Source: UBA11524 sp965646445
Lineage (GTDB): Bacteria; Bacillota; Clostridia; Christensenellales; Aristaeellaceae
NCBI GenBank assembly: GCA_965646445.1
Contig: CBFFZW010000009.1
Coordinates: 20,387 to 84,386 of the forward strand
Length of the DNA stretch: 64,000 nucleotides
Direction of reading: 5' to 3'
Shown: positions 51,741-59,501 of the stretch, in pieces
Position numbering within the stretch: position 1 is the first letter of the stretch
Layout of the letters: each line of letters begins with the position of its first letter
Notes under the pieces: generated by a model
Told to the model about the DNA's origin: nothing
Databases searched by the model: none
Seen by the model: only the letters and a program-made list of their open reading frames with translations
Program-made: the position numbers and the translations under genes

Positions 51741-52676
51741 TCAGAAAATGCTGTAATTCGCAAATCGCTCCGCCAGATATTTCGCCAGCATCGTCAGGCC
51801 AAAGCAGATCACAGACTGCATCAGGCCGATGGCGGTGGAGATGGAATACTGGCGGTTGATAAGGCCCATGCGGTAGACATAGGTGGAAATAACGTCGCCT
51901 GTCTCATAGACGACGGGAGAATACAGGTTGAAGATCTGGTCAAAGCCCGCGTCCAGGATGCCGCCGATCTGCAGGGTCGCGATGAGGATCACCGTGGTGG
52001 AAATGCAGGGCAGGGTGATCGAGAAGATACGGCGCAGCCGACCGCACCCGTCGATGGCGGCGGCCTCATACAGGCTGGGATCAATGCCGGTCAGGGCCGC
52101 GATGAAAATAATGGCCGAGTAGCCGAATTCCTTCCAGACAGAGCTCATGATGATCGTGCCCTGAAACAGATCATTGCTGCCCAGGAACCAAATGGGCGCG
52201 TCAATCAGCTTCATCTGCATCAGGAACTGATTCAGCGTGCCGTCGGTGGACAGCATGGAGCGCACGATGCCCGCCAGGATGACCCAGGAGAGAAAATGCG
52301 GCAGATAGACGATGGTTTGCGAAAGGCGGCGAAAACGGATGCTGCGCAGTTCGTTCAGCACAACGGCAAAGAAAAGCGCGACCAGCTGCGTCAGCAGGTT
52401 TTTGCCCACGGCGATGACCACCGTGTTTCGAATCAGTTCAGGCGTATCCGGCATTTTGAATATGTAGGCAAAGTTTTTCCAGCCAACAAAGGTCGAGCCC
52501 AGAATCCCTTTGGTGACCTTGAAGTTTTCAAAGGAGATCGCAATGCCGCCCAGGAGCGGAATCGCGCCGAAAATAAAGATGGCCAGCATCGGGAGCAGGA
52601 GCATCGCGTGCAGCGGCCATGTATCCCGAAGGGTCACCATTCTGTTCTTTTTCTCTGTTCTGCCGCCGTGTACCAT
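51741..52676 (-). CDS. Carbohydrate ABC transporter permease, LplB/YteP type
   Basis: A 311-residue six-segment permease, partner of the LplC-type protein. Start features are LRDTWPLHAMLLLPMLAIFIFGAIPL and FVGWKNFAYIF, and the EAA loop appears as DPSLYEAAAIDGCGRLRRIFSITLP near residue 200-225. The start at 52676 follows GGTGGAGG. Upstream codons to 52844 belong to the overlapping end of the binding protein region and are not part of it. Intact. Confidence 0.94.
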   Translation of the reverse strand: MVHGGRTEKKNRMVTLRDTWPLHAMLLLPMLAIFIFGAIPLLGGIAISFENFKVTKGILGSTFVGWKNFAYIFKMPDTPELIRNTVVIAVGKNLLTQLVALFFAVVLNELRSIRFRRLSQTIVYLPHFLSWVILAGIVRSMLSTDGTLNQFLMQMKLIDAPIWFLGSNDLFQGTIIMSSVWKEFGYSAIIFIAALTGIDPSLYEAAAIDGCGRLRRIFSITLPCISTTVILIATLQIGGILDAGFDQIFNLYSPVVYETGDVISTYVYRMGLINRQYSISTAIGLMQSVICFGLTMLAKYLAERFANYSIF

Positions 52677-52776
52677 GCGTCCTCCACCTTCTCCTGTTAT
52701 TTCAGATGGAGCGAGGAGGAATGCCTCCTCCCCGCTCCAATGCTCTTTGGGATCCGTCAGCGCTTGGCCACCTCGG

Positions 52777-54483
52777 TCAGCTCGCTGATGACATCGGCGC
52801 CGCCAGGGACGGCCACAGCTGAACAAACTCATCGAAGGCGTCAATGCTCAATTCGCCCAGGGCGATCTTGGTGTAGTATTCGTTCTGCAGCTTCTTCAGG
52901 GAAGCGCCATACTCCATCCAGGATTCGGACGCGTTGATGTCGAAGGTAGCGGGCGCGACGTTCACCGCGATGCCCGCCTGGTCCGCCTTGTACAGGTTCA
53001 GGCAGCTGTCGCCGAAGACCAAGTAGTTGGAGACCCAGGGGATGAAGTCCTCCGAAGTGAAATAGGCAATATAGTCGCCGTTGTACTTCTCGCTGTAGAG
53101 CATGTCGAACTTCGGCACCAGCTCCAGCATCTCGCCGGGCAGCTCGTCATAGGTGATCTCGCCGTCATAATACTGCTGCAAAAGCCCGGAGAAGGTGGAG
53201 TGCTTGTCATAGCGGTCAAAGTTGCAGACAAAGGGGAACATGGCGTTGGAGTTGAACATCCCTTCGTCGCCATAGAGTTCCTTCAGCTCGCCAAGGATGT
53301 CAAAGGAACAGGTATAGCCTGTCATGGCCTGAAGGTTGGCAATCTTCATAACGGCTTCCGCTACCTCGTCGGAGGCATCCTTCATGACCACAACATACTC
53401 GCCGGCAGGGTTCACCATGGGGTTCACATAACGGCCTTCGCTGTTCATGGGCGCCGCATAGCACAGCCACAGCGCGCCCTCGGTGCACATGTCATAGCCC
53501 ACGCACTGCCACCAGGGCGCGATCACGATGCCGCACTTGTTGGCGTAAACAGCCTCGTTCACCTCATCCCAGCCCATGGTGGCAAACTCGCGCTGGATCA
53601 GCCCTTCCTCCACCAGAGCGGCAATGAACGCCAGGGCTTCCTTCGCTTCCGCCGAAATACCGCCGTAGATAACCTCGGTTTTGTCCTCGTTCCAATGGAA
53701 GGAAGAGGGGAAGGCATTCATCGCGTGGAAGATGCTTTCCAGGGAGGCGGACGTCGCGCCATCGCCGGTATTCTGGCGATAGAAGGTGGGCTGGACGCCA
53801 AAACCCCAGGTATCATGCTCGCCGTTGCCATCGGGGTCTTCGTTCTTGAAGGCGCGGGCAATGTTCACCAGCTCCTCCAGCGTGGCGGGAGCTTCCAGAC
53901 CGACCTTCTCCAGCCAGTCCTGGCGGATGTACACCATCGCGGCGCCGGAATTGCCGGATTCCTGACGCGGCAGAGCATACAGCTTGCCGTCAAAGGTGCA
54001 GCCATCGAAGATGACGCCCGTGTAGGCGTAGGCTTCCTTCAGGTAATCGGACGCATAAGTGTTGTAAATCTCGGTCATGTCCTTGAGCAGACCGGCTTCC
54101 GCCAGCTCCTTGAGCATTTCGCCATTGACCTTCATGGCGTCAGGGTAGTTCTGGCCCGCAAACAGCAGGGACAGGGTATCATAGTAGTTGGCGGCGGGGA
54201 TCATCTGATCGTAAACGATGTCGATGTTCAGCTGCTTTTCCAGTGCCCGCGTATACCAGTTGTCCTCCTCGGTGTCGCTGCCAAAGTAGGTCAGGTTCGG
54301 ATCGCTCTGGTGGATGATCCTCACCGTTACAGGGTCTCCGTCAGAAACGGGAGCGTACGCTTCCCCGGCGTAAGCGACTTCGTGACCGAAGGTAACCACG
54401 CCGTCCTCCGTTACCGCCGATGCGCAGCCGATGCAGCTGAGCATCATCGTCAGCGCGAGAACCGTTGCCAGGATCTTCTTCAT
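52777..54483 (-). CDS. Extracellular sugar-binding lipoprotein, C-terminus frameshifted
   Basis: A 568-residue solute-binding protein of the LplA/YtcQ class. The signal peptide ends in a lipobox (SCIGC, Cys near residue 20). Mid-protein features fit the family: DGKLYALPRQESGNSGAAMVYIRQDWLEKVG and DPDGNGEHDTWG. The last ~8 residues (after LWPSLA) are out of frame. Adding one G near 52799 would read WPSLGGADVISELTEVAKR and stop at 52757-52759, like related proteins; a single-base deletion in a G run is therefore likely. The change loses only the final helix, so the protein may still work, or the base may be a sequencing error. It opens the sugar operon after AAAGGAG. Confidence 0.88.
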   Translation of the reverse strand: MKKILATVLALTMMLSCIGCASAVTEDGVVTFGHEVAYAGEAYAPVSDGDPVTVRIIHQSDPNLTYFGSDTEEDNWYTRALEKQLNIDIVYDQMIPAANYYDTLSLLFAGQNYPDAMKVNGEMLKELAEAGLLKDMTEIYNTYASDYLKEAYAYTGVIFDGCTFDGKLYALPRQESGNSGAAMVYIRQDWLEKVGLEAPATLEELVNIARAFKNEDPDGNGEHDTWGFGVQPTFYRQNTGDGATSASLESIFHAMNAFPSSFHWNEDKTEVIYGGISAEAKEALAFIAALVEEGLIQREFATMGWDEVNEAVYANKCGIVIAPWWQCVGYDMCTEGALWLCYAAPMNSEGRYVNPMVNPAGEYVVVMKDASDEVAEAVMKIANLQAMTGYTCSFDILGELKELYGDEGMFNSNAMFPFVCNFDRYDKHSTFSGLLQQYYDGEITYDELPGEMLELVPKFDMLYSEKYNGDYIAYFTSEDFIPWVSNYLVFGDSCLNLYKADQAGIAVNVAPATFDINASESWMEYGASLKKLQNEYYTKIALGELSIDAFDEFVQLWPSLAAPMSSAS

Positions 54484-54675
54484 GGTTGTTCTCCTTTCTT
54501 TTGTCCAGTCGTTGGACGATGGTACAAGTATATCAACCATGGTTTTCAATATCTATGCAAATTTGTACTTGTTTTTCGACCAAATGTGCTAATGTGAAAA
54601 GATCATGATCGTATCATTCGTGCGGAAGAAGTCTCCCTTTGTTCTCCGCGGCATTGCCGCGCCTTTCTGCCAAAT

Positions 54676-54706
54676 CAAAAAGTCACGCTCCTTCAGAGCG
54701 TGACTC
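54676..54706 (-). terminator. Terminator of the YeeE-type gene pair
   Basis: On the minus strand AGTCACGCTC and its exact complement flank a 5-base loop; TTTTTGATTTG follows. The gap 54484-54736 otherwise holds only the AT-rich upstream region of the binding-protein gene (a TATACT near 54526-54531 without a good -35). Confidence 0.87.
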
Positions 54707-54736
54707 AACCCCATTGTCATACTGCCGACATGATGA

Positions 54737-55819
54737 TTATCCCATCGTTTCCGGGTCGTCGTCCTCCGTATCGTCTTCATGGTCGGTATCGCCCTCATCG
54801 GCCGCTTCCATCGCAAGGATGCCGCCGCGTTCCGGCTCGCCCACCGCCCTGGCGCCCACGGGCATGGCTTCCTCCTGGGTGGGTGTGCCAAGGCCGGAGG
54901 CGGCCTCCATGCGGGCGATGCCCTCGGCCCAGTCCTCGTCCTCCTCCGGCGCGTCCTCCAATTCCGGGTGATCCTCCATCACCGGGGGCTCCTCCGCCAG
55001 GGCTTCCAGGTCGGGTGCGGTCTCCTCCGGCGCGGGTTCCTCCGTCCGCTCCGTTTCCGGCTGCTGAGCCTCGTCGCTTGTCTTCATGGTCTGGTCATCC
55101 TCCTTGTCCGATGCTTCTTCGGCGGTATCCACCACCACCGGCTCCTCCCCGGGCAGGATGGCCACGAAGGTATCCTCCCGAACGTCCGACGCCTCGGTGG
55201 AGACGGGCTCCTCCGCCGCAGCTTCCTCCGCAGGCGCGGCGGGCTCCTCCACCGGCGGCTCCGGCGCCTCGACGACCTCCGGCCGAACCGCCGCGCCCAG
55301 CACCCACACCACCGCGCCCAGGCATCCCAGCCCCAGGAAGCCTCCCGCCAGCAGGTAGGGTTCCGTCAGCGTCACGCGGAACAGCGTTTGACCCGTTTCG
55401 GGCATCCAGCCCCGCAGCGCATCGGCCACGGGAGCCGCAAAGTGCCACAGCGCCGCCCCCGCCAGGCATCCGGCCACGCCGCACAGACCCTCCAGCGCCC
55501 GGCCTCCGCCGGTCATCGCCAGGGCCGTTCCGGGGGTCATGCCCGTGAGGCCCGCCGCCGCGCCGAAGATCACCCCGCCCAGGATCACCCCGCCGTTCAG
55601 CGGCGTGACCACCAAATCATCCACGTCAATCACCGCCAGCCAGCCCAGGAAGGCCACCAGCATCATGCCGACGCCCAGCGCGTACAGCAGCGCTTTCACC
55701 ACGCTGCGGCTGCGAAGCGCCAGCGCGCCCGTCACCCGCTCCCGTTCGGTCAGACCAAGGCGCTGCACGGCCATGCCCAGCAGAAGGCCGCCGACGCCGC
55801 CCATCACAAGATCCGTCAT
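54737..55819 (-). CDS. YeeE/YedE-type membrane protein with long acidic tail
   Basis: A 360-residue protein. Residues ~1-205 hold five to six hydrophobic segments with the half-size YeeE/YedE (sulfur-transport) pattern: GGVGGLLLGMAVQR, then NGGVILGGVIFGAAAGLTGMTPGTAL with the conserved Gly-rich turn, and a GGFLGLGCLGAVVW helix. Residues ~215-360 are a disordered, Glu/Ala/Pro-rich acidic tail (e.g. EEPAAPAEEAAAEEP and EGIARMEAASG), which I have not seen in family members. Start 55819 overlaps the upstream partner (ATGA). The pair may move thiosulfate or a related sulfur compound; this rests on family only. Confidence 0.75.
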   Translation of the reverse strand: MTDLVMGGVGGLLLGMAVQRLGLTERERVTGALALRSRSVVKALLYALGVGMMLVAFLGWLAVIDVDDLVVTPLNGGVILGGVIFGAAAGLTGMTPGTALAMTGGGRALEGLCGVAGCLAGAALWHFAAPVADALRGWMPETGQTLFRVTLTEPYLLAGGFLGLGCLGAVVWVLGAAVRPEVVEAPEPPVEEPAAPAEEAAAEEPVSTEASDVREDTFVAILPGEEPVVVDTAEEASDKEDDQTMKTSDEAQQPETERTEEPAPEETAPDLEALAEEPPVMEDHPELEDAPEEDEDWAEGIARMEAASGLGTPTQEEAMPVGARAVGEPERGGILAMEAADEGDTDHEDDTEDDDPETMG

Positions 55820-56265
55820 TCGCCGCGCCCATCCTTTCTCATCCGAAGCCTTGCCGCCGTCAGCCCTGCCAGCCATGCGGCAAGTACAAACACATAGGCG
55901 CTGATGTTCCCCTGCAACAGACCGGTCAGCGCCATGCCGTCCCCGCCACCGGCCAGGGCGGCGGCCAGGGTCATCACCAGGCCCCCCAGAAAGCACGCCA
56001 GACACCCGCGCCAGGTGGATACCCGGCGAACGCTCTTGCGCCGCAGCCTTCCGGGAAGCGCCGCCAGAAAGGCCCCGGGAATCATCATCACCGCCATGGC
56101 CAGAAAGAAATCCGCCCGGGCCGTTTCGCCCAGGAGCCGCCGCACCTGGCCATACGCCGCCAGGAAATCAATCCGCCCGGCCAGAATGAAAATCACAGCG
56201 GAGGCCGCCGTCAGCCACAATCCCCGCCTGAAGGGTCTGTTCAGCACCGTTTTCGTTTCGTCCAC
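55816..56265 (-). CDS. YeeE/YedE-type half-size membrane protein
   Basis: A 149-residue membrane protein with four hydrophobic segments: FRRGLWLTAASAVIFILAG, a DFFLAMAVMMIPGAFLAALPG helix, WRGCLACFLGGLVMTLAAALAGG with the conserved Cys of the sulfur-transport motif, and NISAYVFVLAAWLAG. GGCDG-type Gly-rich sequence (GGGDGMALTG) fits the YeeE/DUF6691 pair arrangement. It starts the two-gene operon, whose second gene overlaps by 4 bases. Some families in this group carry selenium or thiosulfate; which applies here cannot be read from the sequence. Confidence 0.72.
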   Translation of the reverse strand: MDETKTVLNRPFRRGLWLTAASAVIFILAGRIDFLAAYGQVRRLLGETARADFFLAMAVMMIPGAFLAALPGRLRRKSVRRVSTWRGCLACFLGGLVMTLAAALAGGGDGMALTGLLQGNISAYVFVLAAWLAGLTAARLRMRKDGRGE

Positions 56266-56268
56266 AAC

Positions 56269-56313
56269 AAAAAGCCTCCCGGTGTCCTTTTGAGGACAGT
56301 ATGCCCGGAAGGC
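56269..56313 (-). terminator. Terminator of pcp
   Basis: On the minus strand GCCTTCCGGGCATACTGTCCT pairs imperfectly with AGGACACCGGGAGGC across CAAA; TTTTTG follows. It separates pcp from the YeeE pair. Confidence 0.8.
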
Positions 56314-56331
56314 ATCGCCGCTATTCCGTTG

Positions 56332-56892
56332 TTACAGGCAGCGCAGGCAGCAGCTCAGCGCCCGGGCGGTCTCTTCGGCGGCAAGGGCGGACAGCGGAGG
56401 CACATGAATGAACAGCCCCCGATAGCCCATCCGCTCCTGGGCCTCCATCAGGGCATAGTACAGATCGTTGCACACATAGGCTCCGGCACTCAGGGAAAGC
56501 CGCGCCGACAGCCCTGCCTCCCGCATGGCGCGAACCATGTCGTTCACCGGCAGACGGGTCATGAAGGCGTCGGCGCCCTCGGGGACGATGGGCTGCCCTT
56601 CGTAGCGCGCCCCGGCATTGTCGGCCAGGGAAGCCATCCGCCAATTGACCGCCACCAGCTCAGGCGTCACCTCGGCGCGGCTGCCCGCGACGCCGCAGGC
56701 AATCACCACATCCGGCCGAAGCCGTTCAGCCTCCGCCAGCAGCAGTTCGCCGCACCGGCCAAAGACCACCGGCAGGCGGCACTTGCGGATGTCGTGGCCC
56801 TCCGCGCGCTCCGGCAGGCGGCTCACCGCCTCCCAGGACGGGTTCACCTGATCGCCGCCAAAGGGCTCAAAGCCCGTGATAAGAATCCTCAC
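56332..56892 (-). CDS. pcp: Pyroglutamyl-peptidase I
   Basis: Pcp removes N-terminal pyroglutamate from peptides in the cytoplasm. The 186-residue protein begins RILITGFEPFGGDQVNPS, the family N-terminus. Catalytic residues are present: Glu in PELVAVNWR near 80, Cys in SAGAYVCNDLYY near 140 and His in FIHVPPL near 165. At 186 it is about 20 residues shorter than typical, ending soon after the His helix. I chose GTG 56892 because GGAGGT lies 7 bases before it; an ATG at 56907 has no site of its own. A single gene behind a promoter. Confidence 0.92.
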   Translation of the reverse strand: MRILITGFEPFGGDQVNPSWEAVSRLPERAEGHDIRKCRLPVVFGRCGELLLAEAERLRPDVVIACGVAGSRAEVTPELVAVNWRMASLADNAGARYEGQPIVPEGADAFMTRLPVNDMVRAMREAGLSARLSLSAGAYVCNDLYYALMEAQERMGYRGLFIHVPPLSALAAEETARALSCCLRCL

Positions 56893-56922
56893 CGCCGCCA
56901 CCTCCATGCTGATGCTGCCTTC

Positions 56923-56952
56923 AGCATAGCACGCGGGAGACCGCGGCGTCAA
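56923..56952 (-). promoter_or_regulatory. Promoter of pcp
   Basis: On the minus strand TTGACG, 18 bases, TATGCT. Confidence 0.7.
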
Positions 56953-57001
56953 CCTCTGCAGCCCGCAGAATCATCCCGAGAGACAGAGGAGCGCCCAGGC
57001 C

Positions 57002-58027
57002 TCATTCCGCCGGGCTTCGCTGGGCGTCCTCCCAGGCCTTGCGAATGGCGCCGATGACGTCCCCGTGGCTATCCCGCAGGGAAATGGTGGCCGAGGAGGT
57101 CACATCCGCCAGCATGGCCTGATCCGCCTCCGTCAGCGTGCCATACTTGGCCGCGTCCGCCTCGTTTTCCTCCTCTGGCCGCAGGGGACGCCCCGTCACA
57201 TCCGAGCAATACTGCCCGAACCAGGCTTCCGCTTCCTCCACGGTTTTGCCGGTCAGCAGGCGCTGGTAGGCGTCCATCTGCTCCCGCCAGGTTCCCGCGG
57301 GTAAACGGTAGGCGTCTCCGCGCTGGGTTTTGCTCTCCCAGGCTTCGACTTCCGCCAGAAAGTTATCCTCCGTGTCAGGCGTTTTGCCCTCGGTCTTCCC
57401 CTGGGCGTCATCCCACAGGGCGAAGCCGCCCTGCCCCGGAAAGCCGCTGAAATGCGGCATGCCGACATCCTTGGCGTTGGGGGTGGCGACCTCCAGCTGG
57501 TCAATGGCCAGGCGCAGAATCCGTCCGCCCTCGTCGAACAGGCCGTGGACGAACACAACGTTGAAGCTGTACACGGGGTTGCCGGCGTCATCCTTGCCGG
57601 GGCCCACGCGGCCCGTGGCCGTCATGCCCAGGCCGGAGAGGGTCTTGTCCTGGGCCGAGGGGGCGGCGGAGGGCGGAGGCGCGTCGGAAGCCGAGGGGGC
57701 GGCCTCATCCTCGCCCAGGGCCATGCGGACAGCCTGACGCAGGGCGTCGCTGGTGCGCGTGGCGCCGCTGACGCCGTCCACATCCCAGGTGCCCGCCGTC
57801 ACCATCCTGTCAGGAAGCGCGTCAATGGCCCGGGTGCCCACGCCGTCGGTTTCGTGATGCTCGGTGATCTGCACACCTTGCAGCTTTCCCTGATCCATGG
57901 TGACCATCACCTTCAGGGTTCCGCCATAGCCTTCCGCCTGCCCCACGCGCTCCTCCGCCGTCACCGCGCAGGCGCAGGCCATGGTCGTCAGGAGCAGCCA
58001 CAGCGCCAGTTGCCGCCGCTTGTTCAT
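57002..58027 (-). CDS. Exported FMN-binding domain protein with extra C-terminal domain
   Basis: A 341-residue exported protein. Residues 1-25 are a signal peptide (KRRQLALWLLLTTMACACAVTA). An FMN_bind domain spans ~25-105: YGGTLKVMVTMDQGKLQGVQI and the flavinylation site DGVSGATRTS near residue 84-93, where the Thr of SGAT would carry FMN through a phosphoester bond made by ApbE. A Ser/Ala/Pro-rich linker (~107-130) leads to an unfamiliar ~210-residue domain (YSFNVVFVHGLFDEGGRI to the C-terminus). An apbE gene lies 5 kb away. It is probably an extracytoplasmic redox carrier; its partner is unknown. Confidence 0.85.
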   Translation of the reverse strand: MNKRRQLALWLLLTTMACACAVTAEERVGQAEGYGGTLKVMVTMDQGKLQGVQITEHHETDGVGTRAIDALPDRMVTAGTWDVDGVSGATRTSDALRQAVRMALGEDEAAPSASDAPPPSAAPSAQDKTLSGLGMTATGRVGPGKDDAGNPVYSFNVVFVHGLFDEGGRILRLAIDQLEVATPNAKDVGMPHFSGFPGQGGFALWDDAQGKTEGKTPDTEDNFLAEVEAWESKTQRGDAYRLPAGTWREQMDAYQRLLTGKTVEEAEAWFGQYCSDVTGRPLRPEEENEADAAKYGTLTEADQAMLADVTSSATISLRDSHGDVIGAIRKAWEDAQRSPAE

Positions 58028-58268
58028 GCCGTTTCATCCTTTCTACCGCTGAATGCTGCCTTTAGCATGGGGAAAATGCAAAAAAATATTCCCACAGCAG
58101 GCAATGATCTCACTTTTCCGCCAGCCTTAGCAGGAACTTTCGCTTCCCATAGAGAATATTGCATGGGTGAATACGGCGTATCCTGCCCTTTTCATGAAAG
58201 AAATAGCAGAGATGGTTCGTTGTATAGGAAACCCAATGACCTTGCGGAAGGCAGGTGCTTCCACCGAT

Positions 58269-59405
58269 ATGAAGAAGCAAAGCAAACGCGACCCCATTAA
58301 GATCATGCTGATTTTGACCGTGTGCCTGACGGTTCTGGCCGCCGCGGCAACGCTGATCGGCAACGGCATCGCCGGCTATCGGAAGAACGTCCTCACCCAG
58401 CGCCAGGAGGAGGCCCAGGCCATCAACGCCCAGCGCGACCAGGAATACGCCAAGGCGCTGTCGGAATTCCAGGCCTCCACGCCCCAGTCCGGCGCCAACC
58501 TGGCCTGGCCTCTGCCCAAGGCGGAGGGCTGGGATGTGGTGGATCTGACCAACTATCCCCTGGAAAGCGCCACCACGGTTTCCCTGAGCCGGGAAGAAGT
58601 CATGAACAACGGTATGCTGCTGGTGAACGAGTGGCATTCCCGCCCGGAGGACTTCTCCGAGGCGGCGCTGACCAGCATCGGCACCCGAACCGGCGGCAAG
58701 GTGCAGGTGTCCAACTATAACCTGCTGCTTTTCCCCGATGCGATTGACGCCCTGCAGGAGGCCGTCGCCGCCGCCGCCGAGGCGGGCCATGAATACTACA
58801 TGGTGGATGAGGCCTACCGCACCTATGCCCGGCAGGAGGAGCTCTTCAACAAGAAGATGGCCGAGTTTACCAACCGCTATTCCGGGGATGAGCTGATTAC
58901 CCGCACCAAGCGGGAGGTGAACTACCCCGGCACCAGCGAGTTCAACTCCGGCCTGGCCTTCACCCTGCGTCTGTACAAGCGGGGCGACGCCTCCGTGGGT
59001 CAGCCGGCCTATGTGGAAACCCCCGCCGGCATGTGGATGAACGAGAATTGCTGGCGGTACGGTCTGGTCTTCCGCTTCCCGAAGATGGATTATCCCCTCA
59101 AGGGCACCTCGGACAAGAGCTACAAGACCGGCGTCAGCGCCACCCTGCGGGCCTATCGCTATGTGGGCAAGGGCAACGCCGCGGTGATGCACACCCTTGA
59201 CCTGTGCCTGGAGGAGTACATTGAGTACCTTCAGGAGCATCCCCACATTGCGGTGTTTGAGAATGGCAACCTGCGCTATGAGATCGTCCGCCAGTATGTG
59301 GGGGACACCAATCCCTCCTTCCAGGTGGAATTGACCAGCCGCGCCCGGAATTATGTTTCCTCCCTGGACAATATGGGCTGCGTCATCACGGTGTTTGAAT
59401 ACTGA
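58269..59405 (+). CDS. VanY-fold membrane protein lacking the catalytic zinc ligands
   Basis: A 378-residue protein with a membrane anchor at ~12-35 and an outer coiled segment (~40-75). Residues ~165-345 align with D-Ala-D-Ala carboxypeptidases of the VanY group: EAYRTYARQEELF, PGTSEFNSGLAFTL, NENCWRYGLVFRFP and TLRAYRYVG. Where active enzymes have SEHxxGxAxD and EPWHxRYVG, this one has F for the His, T for the Asp, and neither the Glu nor the His of the last motif. All zinc ligands and the general base are thus changed, so it should be inactive and act as a binder or regulator. The start at 58269 has a modest AGGCAGGT site; earlier codons are unlikely. Confidence 0.82.
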   Translation: MKKQSKRDPIKIMLILTVCLTVLAAAATLIGNGIAGYRKNVLTQRQEEAQAINAQRDQEYAKALSEFQASTPQSGANLAWPLPKAEGWDVVDLTNYPLESATTVSLSREEVMNNGMLLVNEWHSRPEDFSEAALTSIGTRTGGKVQVSNYNLLLFPDAIDALQEAVAAAAEAGHEYYMVDEAYRTYARQEELFNKKMAEFTNRYSGDELITRTKREVNYPGTSEFNSGLAFTLRLYKRGDASVGQPAYVETPAGMWMNENCWRYGLVFRFPKMDYPLKGTSDKSYKTGVSATLRAYRYVGKGNAAVMHTLDLCLEEYIEYLQEHPHIAVFENGNLRYEIVRQYVGDTNPSFQVELTSRARNYVSSLDNMGCVITVFEY

Positions 59406-59417
59406 TGAAAATACAAC

Positions 59418-59455
59418 AAGGGCCGTTCCCGACATAGGGAACGGCCTTTGCTTTG
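59418..59455. terminator. Terminator after the VanY-like gene, possibly bidirectional
   Basis: AGGCCGTTCCC-type arms: GGCCGTTCCC pairs exactly with GGGAACGGCC across GACATA, with TTTGCTTTG on the plus strand and TTGTTGTATTTT on the minus strand, so it can also end the beta-lactamase-fold gene. Confidence 0.83.
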
Positions 59456-59501
59456 CTGGATGCTGATAAGGCTTCACGCTGGCGGAAGGAGGACGCCGCT
59501 C

